This document shows, one piece after another, positions 24,581-32,572 of a DNA stretch of 52,177 nt. Under the pieces are notes generated by a model. It saw only the letters and a list, made by a program, of their open reading frames with translations, searched no databases and was not told the origin of the DNA. Each line of letters begins with the position of its first letter. Position 1 is the first letter of the stretch. Location of the stretch: contig DGTK01000010.1 in the NCBI GenBank assembly GCA_002393735.1, positions 77,918 through 130,094 of the forward strand, read 5' to 3'. Made by a program: the position numbers and the translations under genes. The DNA is from Lachnospiraceae bacterium UBA4338. GTDB taxonomy: Bacteria > Bacillota > Clostridia > Lachnospirales > Lachnospiraceae.

Positions 24581-25105
24581 TTAATTTTTATGTTCTTTAG
24601 GTTTTGGTTCATAATACGGAAGATTTATTGTTTCCAAAGCCTTTATTACATGCTTTTGATTAAAACCACCATTAGGTTTTCCCCACGATGTACGTATCAT
24701 ACGCTTAGTTAATCCAAGTGCGCGAAAACTCGTATGAAGCACATCATCCAAGACAACATAGCCTGTAATATCCAAATCCTTATGATCAATAAGCCACTTG
24801 GCAATCTCTGAACCGCGTCCGCCATTAAAACAAACAGGAGTAACATCAAAAAGTGTAATACCAACACTCTTTAAGGTATCATAAACATACCAGTATCCGT
24901 CCATCACAGGATTTCCATCCTTTGTTTCGCCTAATCGCCAAGATGACGTTAGTACCACCTCGGTCGCCTCGATTTCATTTGCTTTCTTGAAAAAATCAGA
25001 AAAGAACTGAAGACAGGTGTTATCGATGCCGGTATAACCTTGAAACATTTCTTTCGTATACGCGTGATTTAAAACGCCATCGATATCCAGAAACACTATC
25101 TTCAT
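24581..25105 (-). CDS. HAD-like phosphatase-domain protein
   Basis: 174 residues. Motif I LDIDGVLN is at residues 6-13 (nucleophile Asp and acid/base Asp), motif II VVLTSSWRLGE near 50, and a motif IV-like VVLDDVLH near 118. The TSSWR box is typical of the HAD_18/SAK-type group seen in phages and mobile elements, some of which act on nucleic-acid ends. It follows the metallophosphoesterase gene by 5 nt, an operon pairing of two phosphatase folds. Substrate unknown. Confidence 0.75.
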   Translation of the reverse strand: MKIVFLDIDGVLNHAYTKEMFQGYTGIDNTCLQFFSDFFKKANEIEATEVVLTSSWRLGETKDGNPVMDGYWYVYDTLKSVGITLFDVTPVCFNGGRGSEIAKWLIDHKDLDITGYVVLDDVLHTSFRALGLTKRMIRTSWGKPNGGFNQKHVIKALETINLPYYEPKPKEHKN

Positions 25106-25110
25106 AAATC

Positions 25111-25647
25111 TTACCTTTCAAAAAACAAGTTATTATTTCGAACTAATTCATCAAAAGAAGCTGGTGCGTAATTATTTATCATACAACCTGCATTTAAGGC
25201 TCTTTCTTTTGTTTTCATAAATTCATAAGCTTCATTCTTGGAAGAGTGGATATGACCGTAAATATGCCAAGAGCCATGGTAATAACCATTCCACTCCGCG
25301 AGAGGGTAATGACATAAGATTATCTCCTTACCGTCTTCCTTAATCATCTTAAGCGCGTCTACCGACTCAAAATAGCTCATAGCTTTTTGATTCTTCAGCA
25401 AATGCCTGTCATGGTTACCTATAATAAAGTGCTTATGACCGCTAAGCTTCTGCAAATACCACTCAGGTTCCTTGCCACTCCTATAACAGAAGTCACCAAG
25501 AATGTACACATGGTCATCCTTTGAAACACGGCTATTCCATAGATCAATCATACACTTATCCATTGTCTCAGCATCTTCAAATGGACGATGATCATGCACT
25601 AAGATATTTAAATGTCCAAAATGCGTATCCGCAATATATAAGTTCAT
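25111..25647 (-). CDS. Metallophosphoesterase family protein
   Basis: 178 residues from the ATG at 25647, which has GAGG 8 nt upstream; an ATG eight codons earlier overlaps the previous gene. All calcineurin-type metal ligands are visible: DTHFGH near residue 6, GDFCYR near 52, GNHDRH near 79, CHYPLAEW near 114 and GHIHSS near 131. The short single-domain form is common in phages and islands. It lies between an unknown gene and the HAD gene in one operon. Nuclease or phosphodiesterase activity is plausible; specificity is not shown. Confidence 0.85.
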   Translation of the reverse strand: MNLYIADTHFGHLNILVHDHRPFEDAETMDKCMIDLWNSRVSKDDHVYILGDFCYRSGKEPEWYLQKLSGHKHFIIGNHDRHLLKNQKAMSYFESVDALKMIKEDGKEIILCHYPLAEWNGYYHGSWHIYGHIHSSKNEAYEFMKTKERALNAGCMINNYAPASFDELVRNNNLFFER

Positions 25648-25658
25648 GTGAAGTCCTC

Positions 25659-26018
25659 TTAATTTCCGCAAAAAACATTTAAGTAAAATAATTTTTTTTC
25701 TGTCTCAGACATTTCATTTTCTACAACAGTAAAAATATATGTACTATTAGTTGTTTTAAATACAATTCTTTCGTCCGTATTCTCAACAAATTTACCATAG
25801 CTAGTTGTACGATACTGTAAATAAAGGCTATGCGCGTTATACTCATGGTAGAAAGTAAGGAATAATTCTCCGGGACGCTTCCGTTCGGATTCAAACTCAA
25901 CTAACATGCCTGAATGTCCAATATGAACACACATGCTTTCGTCTTCATAAGGTTTATTAGTTGAGTTCTCTATTATATTATTAAGATTTACGAAATAGAA
26001 TCGTCTTACCTTTGCCAT
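25659..26018 (-). CDS. Hypothetical small protein heading the phosphatase cluster
   Basis: 119 residues, soluble and strand-rich (YFVNLNNII, CVHIGHSGMLVEFES, LFLTFYHEYNAHSLYLQYRTTSYGKFV). Not recognised. It ends 11 nt before the metallophosphoesterase start and is probably the first gene of a five-gene run that continues to 23706. No catalytic motif is evident. Confidence 0.55.
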   Translation of the reverse strand: MAKVRRFYFVNLNNIIENSTNKPYEDESMCVHIGHSGMLVEFESERKRPGELFLTFYHEYNAHSLYLQYRTTSYGKFVENTDERIVFKTTNSTYIFTVVENEMSETEKKLFYLNVFCGN

Positions 26019-26073
26019 ATATTACACCTATTTTAATTCAATTAATTTTTTTTAATAGCTTTTGACGCTCTTA

Positions 26074-26679
26074 TTATGTCGTTTCCATTAGATCGATATA
26101 TTTATATATGGTTGTCCTACTACATTACATTAACCGAGCAAAATCAGAAATACTCAACTTCCCAGACTTGTAAAGAGCGTAATGTTGAAGGAACTTGCTT
26201 GGCAAGTTTTCCATTGTGACGGTCGGTCTACCGATTTTGCTACCCTTGGCTTTTGCATTTGCCATTCCTGATTTAACACGTTGAGATATAATATTTCGTT
26301 CCATCTCAGCAAACACTCCCCACATCTTAATCATGCCTTCTGTCATTGGATCGATTTCGCCCTTCGAACAATCAACTATAAACGATCCACCAATATTTAG
26401 AATTAGCTTCTTATCCTGAATAATTTGCAATATCTCACATAAATGTTTTGTCGAACGAGTAAGACGCGATACCTCTGTAGTTACGATGGTGTCTCCTTGT
26501 TCGACTGTATCTAAAAGCTTTTGAAGTTCAGCTCTGTCGAATTTCGTCCCTGACTCATACTCCCAATATATATTTTTTTCATCCGTTACTCCCAGTTTCT
26601 TAACTTCTCTCGCCTGACGAGATATGTCTTGGCGTTCTTCCGAAGTAGAGCAACGAAGATATGCATATATTTTACCCAT
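26074..26679 (-). pseudogene. Serine recombinase (resolvase family) with a stop codon in its DNA-binding tail
   Basis: The N-terminal catalytic domain is complete: YAYLRCSTSEERQDISRQ (nucleophile Ser near residue 11), EVSRLTRSTKHL, and FAEMERNIISQRVKSGM leading to the arm region, then GSKIGRPTV. The helix-turn-helix follows (LSISDFARLM), but TAA at 26127-26125 ends the protein at residue 184. The same frame continues CSRTTIYKYIDLMETT to a second stop at 26074, which completes a normal resolvase HTH. A single base change therefore removed the recognition helix. The truncated protein may still bind DNA weakly, but site-specific activity is doubtful. Confidence 0.8.
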
Positions 26680-26694
26680 GATATCACCTCACTT

Positions 26695-26773
26695 GTTCAA
26701 TAAAGGGTATGTTCAATAATCTGAACAAAAAACACTTATTATTCCGCTATTATTCGGCTAAATTATTTGTTCA
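26695..26773. promoter_or_regulatory. Repeated TGTTCA words upstream of the serine recombinase
   Basis: TGTTCA occurs at about 26695, 26710 and 26768, and TGAACA at 26722, so 26710-26727 is an inverted pair with a 6-nt spacer. Serine recombinases often bind such sites near their own promoter, so this may be the recombination or operator site. Confidence 0.35.
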
Positions 26774-26800
26774 CAAAAACATTTGTTTTTTTGTACAACA

Positions 26801-27079
26801 TCAAAACAATAAAATTACAGGCTGATAGTAATTTAAAATCCGGTTATCTTTCAGATCTATCTTTTGTTTACAATCAATAAAAACATAATCATCATTTTTT
26901 ATTGTATTTTCCAAATACATTCTATGATTTGAACTCCAAATAACCTTGTAATGAATATCAACTAAATCTTCGATCCAATCGACCAGTCTATCCATAGTGT
27001 AAACTTCAACGAACTTAATTTCGCACATTCGTCCCATGAATTCTTCGTACCGAATGTCTTTTACTTTTAATTTACCCAT
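26801..27079 (-). CDS. Hypothetical small protein
   Basis: 92 residues, soluble; no family recognised. It runs 14 nt downstream of the degenerate tyrosine recombinase in the same direction, so it is probably in one transcript. A small basic N-terminus (MGKLKVKDIRYEEFMGRM) could contact DNA, but it does not resemble known excisionases. Confidence 0.5.
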   Translation of the reverse strand: MGKLKVKDIRYEEFMGRMCEIKFVEVYTMDRLVDWIEDLVDIHYKVIWSSNHRMYLENTIKNDDYVFIDCKQKIDLKDNRILNYYQPVILLF

Positions 27080-27093
27080 AGGCTTAACCTCAA

Positions 27094-28326
27094 CTATTTA
27101 ATACTTTGGGCGAACTCTATTATTTTTTTTATTTTATCCCGCGACATAGTAGCTACTATTTTGCTTAATTCATCTAATTCAGGATGAGGTTCTGTTTTTT
27201 TCTTTGGATCTATTATTATATTTTGCATCCTAAGCCAAAGAGTACCGTTCTGAGTTATATTAAGTATTTTGCATACCTTTTCCGGATTTTCTCCATTGCT
27301 TATCATTTCTTTCCCTTTAATTAAAGATAAATCTCTTAGGGATATATCCTTAGGGAATAAAGAGTTCTTTTGGACTGTTTTATAAAGAGTCAGCACATTT
27401 GAATAGGTGTTATCTTTTTTTGCAGTATCAAATATGAATTGATTCTTGTTCTTTATTTTTTGCGTTTTATAATAATCTGAAACTACTGAGTATAACAAAT
27501 CATCCATCGATACTTCATAGTCATCTGTGGTTATTCTTTTATTCTTCAAATCAATGTTTTTCCACCTTAAGTGAAATGCGTCGTTAGCGTATATGCCAGT
27601 GTGCATTGTTATTAAGATTACAATATATTCATTCTTATATTTACTTTTTCCGACTTTATTCTTAATGGATAACTCCGTATCTAGTAAATCTAAATCATTT
27701 GAATATATTGTAAGGCTTCCGCCTGACAAGTTTTCGTATAATTTCTTATAACCGTCTTCTTGTCGTTTTATAGAATCTGTTGATCTAAGATCAAGTTTAA
27801 CAGATCCAACGATTAAGGAATTCGCTATAGCATCGTCATACTCAGGTATATCTATTTCAAGCCAGCGCATACAAGATATAAAATCTTTTATAATGTCTTC
27901 AAGATTTTCAGAAGCGTTTAAACGAACATTATTTATAATAAGGATAAAATCGTTTATTGTGCATTCGAAGAGAGGCTTATTAAAAACGTTTAAATTCTCT
28001 TTATCGCCCTCAATTATGTTCATTCGTTTACTTAAGATATGTAATGAATCTGTAAATTTCTCTTTATCCTTCTTAGATGCATAACGAATGTTATGATTCC
28101 AGCATAGCATTGCTTCCATTAAAGAAATGTCCTCGGAAAACAATTCCTTAGTATCATTCTGATAATCTAAAACTTTTTTCTTTAATTCCTTCCTATTATT
28201 AGCGTATATTTTCTTACCATCATTCGGGCGAATGAAATAAAAATATTCGTGTCCATTGATATTTGTCGTTCTAAAGGAATTTTCATTAGGATTATAAAAA
28301 TCCTGCTCTTTTATAATTTTTTTCAT
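27094..28326 (-). CDS. Degenerate tyrosine-recombinase-like protein
   Basis: 410 residues with the layout of a phage-type integrase: an arm-binding start (INGHEYFYFIRPNDGKKIYANNRKELKKKVLDY), a helical core-binding region and a catalytic-domain-like end. The first catalytic Arg, normally in TGLR, is replaced: the segment reads MHTGIYANDAFHLRWKNIDL. The HxxR box reads ISLRDLSLIKG with Ser instead of His, the GH box is absent, and no clear Tyr nucleophile ends the protein. It is divergent from the intact integrase and resembles its N-terminus. It probably lost catalysis and might act as a regulator or directionality factor; this is inference. Confidence 0.6.
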   Translation of the reverse strand: MKKIIKEQDFYNPNENSFRTTNINGHEYFYFIRPNDGKKIYANNRKELKKKVLDYQNDTKELFSEDISLMEAMLCWNHNIRYASKKDKEKFTDSLHILSKRMNIIEGDKENLNVFNKPLFECTINDFILIINNVRLNASENLEDIIKDFISCMRWLEIDIPEYDDAIANSLIVGSVKLDLRSTDSIKRQEDGYKKLYENLSGGSLTIYSNDLDLLDTELSIKNKVGKSKYKNEYIVILITMHTGIYANDAFHLRWKNIDLKNKRITTDDYEVSMDDLLYSVVSDYYKTQKIKNKNQFIFDTAKKDNTYSNVLTLYKTVQKNSLFPKDISLRDLSLIKGKEMISNGENPEKVCKILNITQNGTLWLRMQNIIIDPKKKTEPHPELDELSKIVATMSRDKIKKIIEFAQSIK

Positions 28327-28537
28327 CTAATTTCTCCCAAATGCTTTATTTCCAAGGGTTTCAAATAAATTACTTTTATTAAACTATATTTATAATAAAA
28401 CAAAAAATGATAAAAATCAATAGAAAATTGTGAATTAGATTATTTAATTTCTGAATTACAAGACGGATTGTTATAAATATTATATAATATAAACATAAAA
28501 GTAAATTACCTTATTTGATTGGAAAGGAGGTATTGTT

Positions 28538-29785
28538 ATGAAAACTAAATATATAAATGATAATAATATCTCCTTGATTAACTCTTTGACGGATGCTCTT
28601 AAAAACGATAATATTAGTATTAGCGGGCGTGTTGAAATTGAAAACATGCGAAAAGAGCACATTGAAAAGTTCATAGAAGAAAACCACAATCATAAGATAA
28701 GTACATATAATTCAAAAGGTTATACTACTTATACCACACGTGTTGATGGGCAAAAAAACAAAATTCAGGCTCAGACCAAAGAAAAATTGTATGAGAAATT
28801 ATATGATTACTATACCGGTAATAACATTAAAGTTAACGCAACTTTCGAATCCATCTTTCCTAAAGCGCTTGATTGGCATACAACCGTTAATTCAAATAGC
28901 GAAAAGACAAGAATTCGTGCCGAAAAGTTATATAATGCGCGTATTAAAGGAAGTGATTTTGAAAAAATGTTATTAAGAGACGTTAAGGTAAATGATGTCA
29001 AAAGCTTTTTGAGAACTTTTTCGAACACAGTAAAAGATAAAGAACTAAGTAACATCAAAACTCTCTTAAACTTAACATTTAGGTATGCGTGTGAAGAATT
29101 AAATATTATTCCTTATAATGTTGCCGAAAGTTGCTCAAAAAGTGGGATAAAGACACTGCCGGAGAAAAAAGTAGGTGAATTGGCGTATTCAGGTGAGGAA
29201 GCGCAAAGAATTGTTTCGTATCTAATAGATTCACCTAACGTGTATCATGAAGCTATATGCCTATGTTTCTACTTAGGTTTGAGATTTTCAGAGATTTCAG
29301 ATTTGAAAAAGGCTGATATAAAGGATGGAGTTGTATTCATAACTCATGCGAATACCGAAAGCGGAAATATAAAGAATGGATCAATAGGCGTTAGAAAGAT
29401 TCCTTTATGTAATGAAGCTAGATATTTGCTAGATAAAATAATGAAGAATCATCCAGAAACAGAATGGCTATTTCCAAACGGTGCGGGCAATAAAATATTC
29501 AATAATCGTTATAATGAATATTTACATAGCGTTTGCAATGAGTTAGGAATTGAATATCGATCGAATCATAAGATAAGAGCGCATTTTATTACAACGATTG
29601 CAAAAACTTCAGGTATCGCGACAGCATCGAAATTAGCCGGACATGGTTCAACAAATATGACTGAAAGATATGTCAACAGAGGTATTACTGAAGAAGATCT
29701 TTTAGCTTCCAAATCTTTAAATTTAGGAATCCAAACCGATTCAGACCAATTCAGACCAAATAATGAGATAATAAAAAGCCCTTGA
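28538..29785 (+). CDS. Site-specific tyrosine integrase of the island
   Basis: 415 residues. N-terminal arm-binding domain (YNSKGYTTYTTRVDGQKNK), SAM-like core domain near 105-200, then the catalytic domain with YLGLRFSEIS (Arg I), HKIRAHF (HxxR), KLAGHGS (GH) and MTERYVN (Tyr nucleophile), all present. GGAAAGGAGG precedes the ATG. It reads toward tRNA-Gly and ends 31 nt before the att core. The last codons overlap the right arm-type repeats, as in many tRNA-targeting integrases. Expected to insert and, with a partner, excise the 17.5 kb island. Confidence 0.93.
   Translation: MKTKYINDNNISLINSLTDALKNDNISISGRVEIENMRKEHIEKFIEENHNHKISTYNSKGYTTYTTRVDGQKNKIQAQTKEKLYEKLYDYYTGNNIKVNATFESIFPKALDWHTTVNSNSEKTRIRAEKLYNARIKGSDFEKMLLRDVKVNDVKSFLRTFSNTVKDKELSNIKTLLNLTFRYACEELNIIPYNVAESCSKSGIKTLPEKKVGELAYSGEEAQRIVSYLIDSPNVYHEAICLCFYLGLRFSEISDLKKADIKDGVVFITHANTESGNIKNGSIGVRKIPLCNEARYLLDKIMKNHPETEWLFPNGAGNKIFNNRYNEYLHSVCNELGIEYRSNHKIRAHFITTIAKTSGIATASKLAGHGSTNMTERYVNRGITEEDLLASKSLNLGIQTDSDQFRPNNEIIKSP
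29741..29760 (+). repeat. Right integrase arm-type repeat pair
   Basis: TCAGACCAAT and TCAGACCAAA lie in tandem inside the 3' end of the integrase gene, 55 nt from the att core, matching the pair at 12370-12390. Confidence 0.55.
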
Positions 29786-29808
29786 AACCGTTGATTTCAG
29801 GGGCTTTT
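29774..29808 (+). terminator. Integrase terminator
   Basis: AAAAGCCCTTGAAA pairs with TTTCAGGGGCTTTT (one G-U), loop CCGTTGA. It overlaps the stop codon and lies just before attR. Confidence 0.75.
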
Positions 29809-29815
29809 CTAACAA

Positions 29816-29835
29816 AGCAGGTGATGGGAATCGAA
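29816..29835. repeat. attR: tRNA-Gly 3' end core
   Basis: Identical to the 20 bp at 12291-12310 and part of the intact tRNA-Gly gene, including its discriminator base. Marks the right end of the island. Confidence 0.85.
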
Positions 29836-29886
29836 CCCACGTATTCAGCTTGGAAGGCTGATGTTCTACCATTGAACCACACCTGC
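29816..29886 (-). tRNA. tRNA-Gly(TCC)
   Basis: Acceptor GCAGGTG pairs with CACCTGC, discriminator T. Anticodon stem TCAGC/GCTGA encloses CTTCCAA, giving anticodon TCC. T-arm GGGTTCGATTCCC is intact. The 3' CCA is not encoded. Its 3' end serves as the island attachment site and was restored by the insertion. Confidence 0.95.
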
Positions 29887-29941
29887 ATAATTATTAAATT
29901 TTCTTCAAAATTACAAATCCTAAGTCATAAACTTTGAAGAG

Positions 29942-30016
29942 TCGAGGTGACAGGATTCGAACCTGCGACCCCCTGGTCCCAAACCAGGTGCTCTAGCCAA
30001 ACTGAGCCACACCTCG
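29942..30016 (-). tRNA. tRNA-Pro(TGG)
   Basis: Acceptor CGAGGTG/CACCTCG, discriminator A. Anticodon stem CCTGG/CCAGG encloses TTTGGGA, giving TGG. It lies 55 nt from tRNA-Gly on the same strand, so the two are probably co-transcribed. Confidence 0.93.
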
Positions 30017-30101
30017 ATTACGCTTAAGCACAAACGCAAAAATTATTATATGAAATCCAACTCAATTTGTCAACAACTTTTATACACAAATTTTTAGTTT
30101 T

Positions 30102-30587
30102 TTATCTGACTTCTTTTAACTCAATATTAAACTCATTAGGGCCGGTAATATTAATTATTGCATATGTAGGTATTCCGCCGCCCTGTCTTGGGTAACTTAT
30201 GCTTCCAGGGTTAAGAATATGTATTCCATTCTTAACCTCATAATACGGTCTGTGGGTATGTCCAAAGACTGCTATCTGGCAATCATCATCTCTTGCCATA
30301 TCAACCAGGGCGAAAGGATCATATGCCACACCGCCTCTGTGCCCATGGGTTACAAAAACATTAACATATTCGTACTTAACAACCCTGTAAGCCGGATTAA
30401 ATGTAAAAAAGTCATTATTTCCCTGCACAAAGACAATCGGGCACTTGAGCAAAGATTCAAGATAATCTTCCTCTCCCTCAACATCCCCGCAATGAATCAC
30501 GTAATCTATGTCTTTCTCAAGTTCATCAATAACTTTGACAAAATTCTCGTGCCTTCTATGTGTATCGCTTACCACAAGTATTTTCAT
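30102..30587 (-). CDS. YfcE/MJ0936-type metallophosphodiesterase
   Basis: 161 residues with the compact calcineurin-like set: SDTHRRH near residue 7, CGDVEG near 35, GNNDF near 57, VTHGHRGG near 79 and FGHTHRP near 107. This small family hydrolyses phosphodiester bonds with Mn2+; the cellular substrate is unclear. It follows rdgB by 11 nt with the same orientation and is co-transcribed with it, an arrangement common in Firmicutes. Confidence 0.9.
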   Translation of the reverse strand: MKILVVSDTHRRHENFVKVIDELEKDIDYVIHCGDVEGEEDYLESLLKCPIVFVQGNNDFFTFNPAYRVVKYEYVNVFVTHGHRGGVAYDPFALVDMARDDDCQIAVFGHTHRPYYEVKNGIHILNPGSISYPRQGGGIPTYAIINITGPNEFNIELKEVR

Positions 30588-30598
30588 GGATTTACCTC

Positions 30599-31189
30599 TT
30601 AAATCTTATCCTTAATTAACTGAAGCGCATTTGCCCTGTGACTGATTCTGTTCTTCTCCTCCGGCGGAATCTCTGCACTGGTGCATCCATATTCAGGCAG
30701 GAAGAAAATCGGATCATAGCCAAATCCATGCTCGCCCTTCTCTTCATATGCAATACGACCTTCTATCGTACCTCTTACCACATCCTCTGAGCCATCCGGA
30801 CGAACAACTGCAATTGCACAGACGAATCTGGCCGTTCTGTCCTCGTCCTTAACTCCATAAAGCAGTTTAATGATGTGATTGTTCTTAATAGTATAAGGAG
30901 TTTCCTCTCCCATATATCTGGCTGAATAAATTCCAGGTGCCTTATTAAGATAATCAACTTCCAGTCCGGAGTCATCTGCCATAACAATATATTTCTTTTT
31001 CATTTCTTCATCAAGCGTGTTATAAACTGACCTGGCTTTTATAAGAGCATTTTCTTCGAATGTGGAACCCGTTTCCTCTGCGTCCATGGTCAGCCCCAGG
31101 TCCTTCATGGTTACTACATTATATTTATTAAATATGGATTTAACTTCTACGGCTTTTCCACTATTATGCGTAGCTAATAATATTTCCAT
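30599..31189 (-). CDS. rdgB: XTP/dITP diphosphatase (HAM1/RdgB family)
   Basis: 196 residues. Signature segments are all present: ATHNSGKAVEVKSIF at the start, EENALIKARSVY near 45, DDSGLEVDYLNKAPGIYSARY near 70, HGFGYDPIFFLPEYG near 150 and SHRANALQ near the end. The enzyme removes non-canonical purine nucleoside triphosphates (ITP, XTP) from the pool to protect DNA and RNA. It lies between the phosphodiesterase and RNA methyltransferase genes in a minus-strand run. Confidence 0.95.
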   Translation of the reverse strand: MEILLATHNSGKAVEVKSIFNKYNVVTMKDLGLTMDAEETGSTFEENALIKARSVYNTLDEEMKKKYIVMADDSGLEVDYLNKAPGIYSARYMGEETPYTIKNNHIIKLLYGVKDEDRTARFVCAIAVVRPDGSEDVVRGTIEGRIAYEEKGEHGFGYDPIFFLPEYGCTSAEIPPEEKNRISHRANALQLIKDKI

Positions 31190-31222
31190 TTTTCGTTGAC
31201 TCCTTTGGTTAATTCGTTTTTT

Positions 31223-32371
31223 CTAATTTTTCTTATCTTTTTTCGGAGGTTTTGGACCATTAAATTGTAAGAAATAGGTCTTCATCATTCCGTTATAAAT
31301 TTTTCGATTTTTATCTGCTTTTCTTCCAATAATCGATTCAGCTTTGTCATATGAAGTTATCATATAAAGGGACCAGGAATCTAATGCATGGTATCTGTCA
31401 GCCAATTCACCATATATTTTAGGAAGTGTTTCTTTATCTTCTATTCTCTCTCCATAAGGAGGGTTCGTAATGATAAATCCATACTTTTTAGGATGGCTAA
31501 GTCCACTTACAGGTCTGCACTGGAAGTGAATAAGATGCTCTACATTCGCTTTTTTGGCATTCTCACGTGCAATTCTTACCATTTGCTCGTCAATATCGTA
31601 ACCCTGGATGTCTGTTTCCACCTTCAGATTAAGATTATCATTAGCTTCTGTCACCGCATCATACCAGCATTTCTTCGGAATAAAGTTAGTCCACTTCTCT
31701 GCTGTAAAATTCCTGTTCATGCCCGGAGCCATATTAGCCGCCATCATTGCTGCTTCTATTGGGAAGGTTCCACTGCCGCAGAAAGGATCAACCAGTATTC
31801 TGTCTGATTTCCAAGGGGTCAGCATAATAAGAGCTGATGCCAGATTCTCTGCAATCGGAGCCTTGCTTGTCAGCGTTCTGTATCCTCTTTTATGAAGAGA
31901 ATCACCCGTGGTATCAAGACCTATGCTGACCAGATCATTCTTTATAAATACTCTGATTGGATAATATCCATTGTCTCCATCAAACCATTCTATATGATAA
32001 ACTCTTTTTAAGTGCTCTACCACAGCCTTCTTCACAATAGACTGCATATCTGACGCACTGAAAAGTTTACTTTTAATACCGGAAGCCTTAACTACTTCGA
32101 ACTTGCCATCAGATGGAATATAATTCTCCCAATCAAGAGCCTTTGTTCCTTCAAAGAGCTCATCCCATGTGGTCGCCTTAAACTCACCCACCTGAATCAT
32201 AATTCTCTCGGCAGTTCTTAAGAATACATTGGCATAGGCAATGGCTTCCTCGTCGCCTAAGAACACAACCCTGCCATCAGTCACTTCCTTAACATCATAT
32301 CCTAAATCTATTATTTCTCTTTTAAGCACCGCTTCCAAGCCAAAATGGCAAGGCGCAATCAGTTCTAACAT
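31223..32371 (-). CDS. THUMP-domain class I SAM-dependent RNA methyltransferase (RlmL-like)
   Basis: 382 residues from the ATG at 32371, with GAGG 8 nt upstream; an ATG seven codons earlier lacks such a site. The N-terminal part has a ferredoxin-like and THUMP RNA-binding region (ALDWENYIPSDGKFEV and so on), the C-terminal part the methyltransferase with DPFCGSGTFPIEAA near 192 and the catalytic NPPYGER near 303. It matches the RlmL N-half/YpsC group that modifies N2 of guanosine in 23S rRNA. Same-direction neighbours are rdgB and the phosphodiesterase. Confidence 0.9.
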   Translation of the reverse strand: MLELIAPCHFGLEAVLKREIIDLGYDVKEVTDGRVVFLGDEEAIAYANVFLRTAERIMIQVGEFKATTWDELFEGTKALDWENYIPSDGKFEVVKASGIKSKLFSASDMQSIVKKAVVEHLKRVYHIEWFDGDNGYYPIRVFIKNDLVSIGLDTTGDSLHKRGYRTLTSKAPIAENLASALIMLTPWKSDRILVDPFCGSGTFPIEAAMMAANMAPGMNRNFTAEKWTNFIPKKCWYDAVTEANDNLNLKVETDIQGYDIDEQMVRIARENAKKANVEHLIHFQCRPVSGLSHPKKYGFIITNPPYGERIEDKETLPKIYGELADRYHALDSWSLYMITSYDKAESIIGRKADKNRKIYNGMMKTYFLQFNGPKPPKKDKKN

Positions 32372-32572
32372 ATTAAATTCCTCTAAAATCACCGCTCATT
32401 CTATATATTGTGGATATCCCAAAATCCAACTACCTCTTATTGTATCATAATAAGCTGTATTATATCAATAAAAGCTACAGAAACATTGAAAAATACACCA
32501 TTTTATGATAAAATTGTTTTATATTATGGGATTATGGGGATAATAACAAATAATTATAAAGGGGTACAGATA

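Larger units (their letters stand above)
12311..29815. mobile_element. 17.5 kb genomic island integrated at tRNA-Gly(TCC)
   Basis: Bounded by 20-bp direct repeats (12291-12310, 29816-29835), the right one inside an intact tRNA gene. A complete tyrosine integrase abuts the tRNA end. Cargo: Rep-like protein with downstream cruciform, small RHH-like proteins, type I RM operon, HAD/metallophosphoesterase cluster, a broken serine recombinase and a degenerate tyrosine recombinase. No conjugation or phage morphogenesis genes are present, so it would be mobilised only by excision, possible self-replication, or a helper. Confidence 0.85.

Noticed and set aside
12311..29815. Prophage or conjugative element
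   Set aside because: No capsid, tail, terminase, relaxase-coupling or type IV secretion genes are visible.
32408..32572. In-frame extension of the chemoreceptor by 55 codons
   Set aside because: No ribosome site fits the upstream ATG and the extension overlaps the promoter region; AAGGGG before 32573 sets the start.
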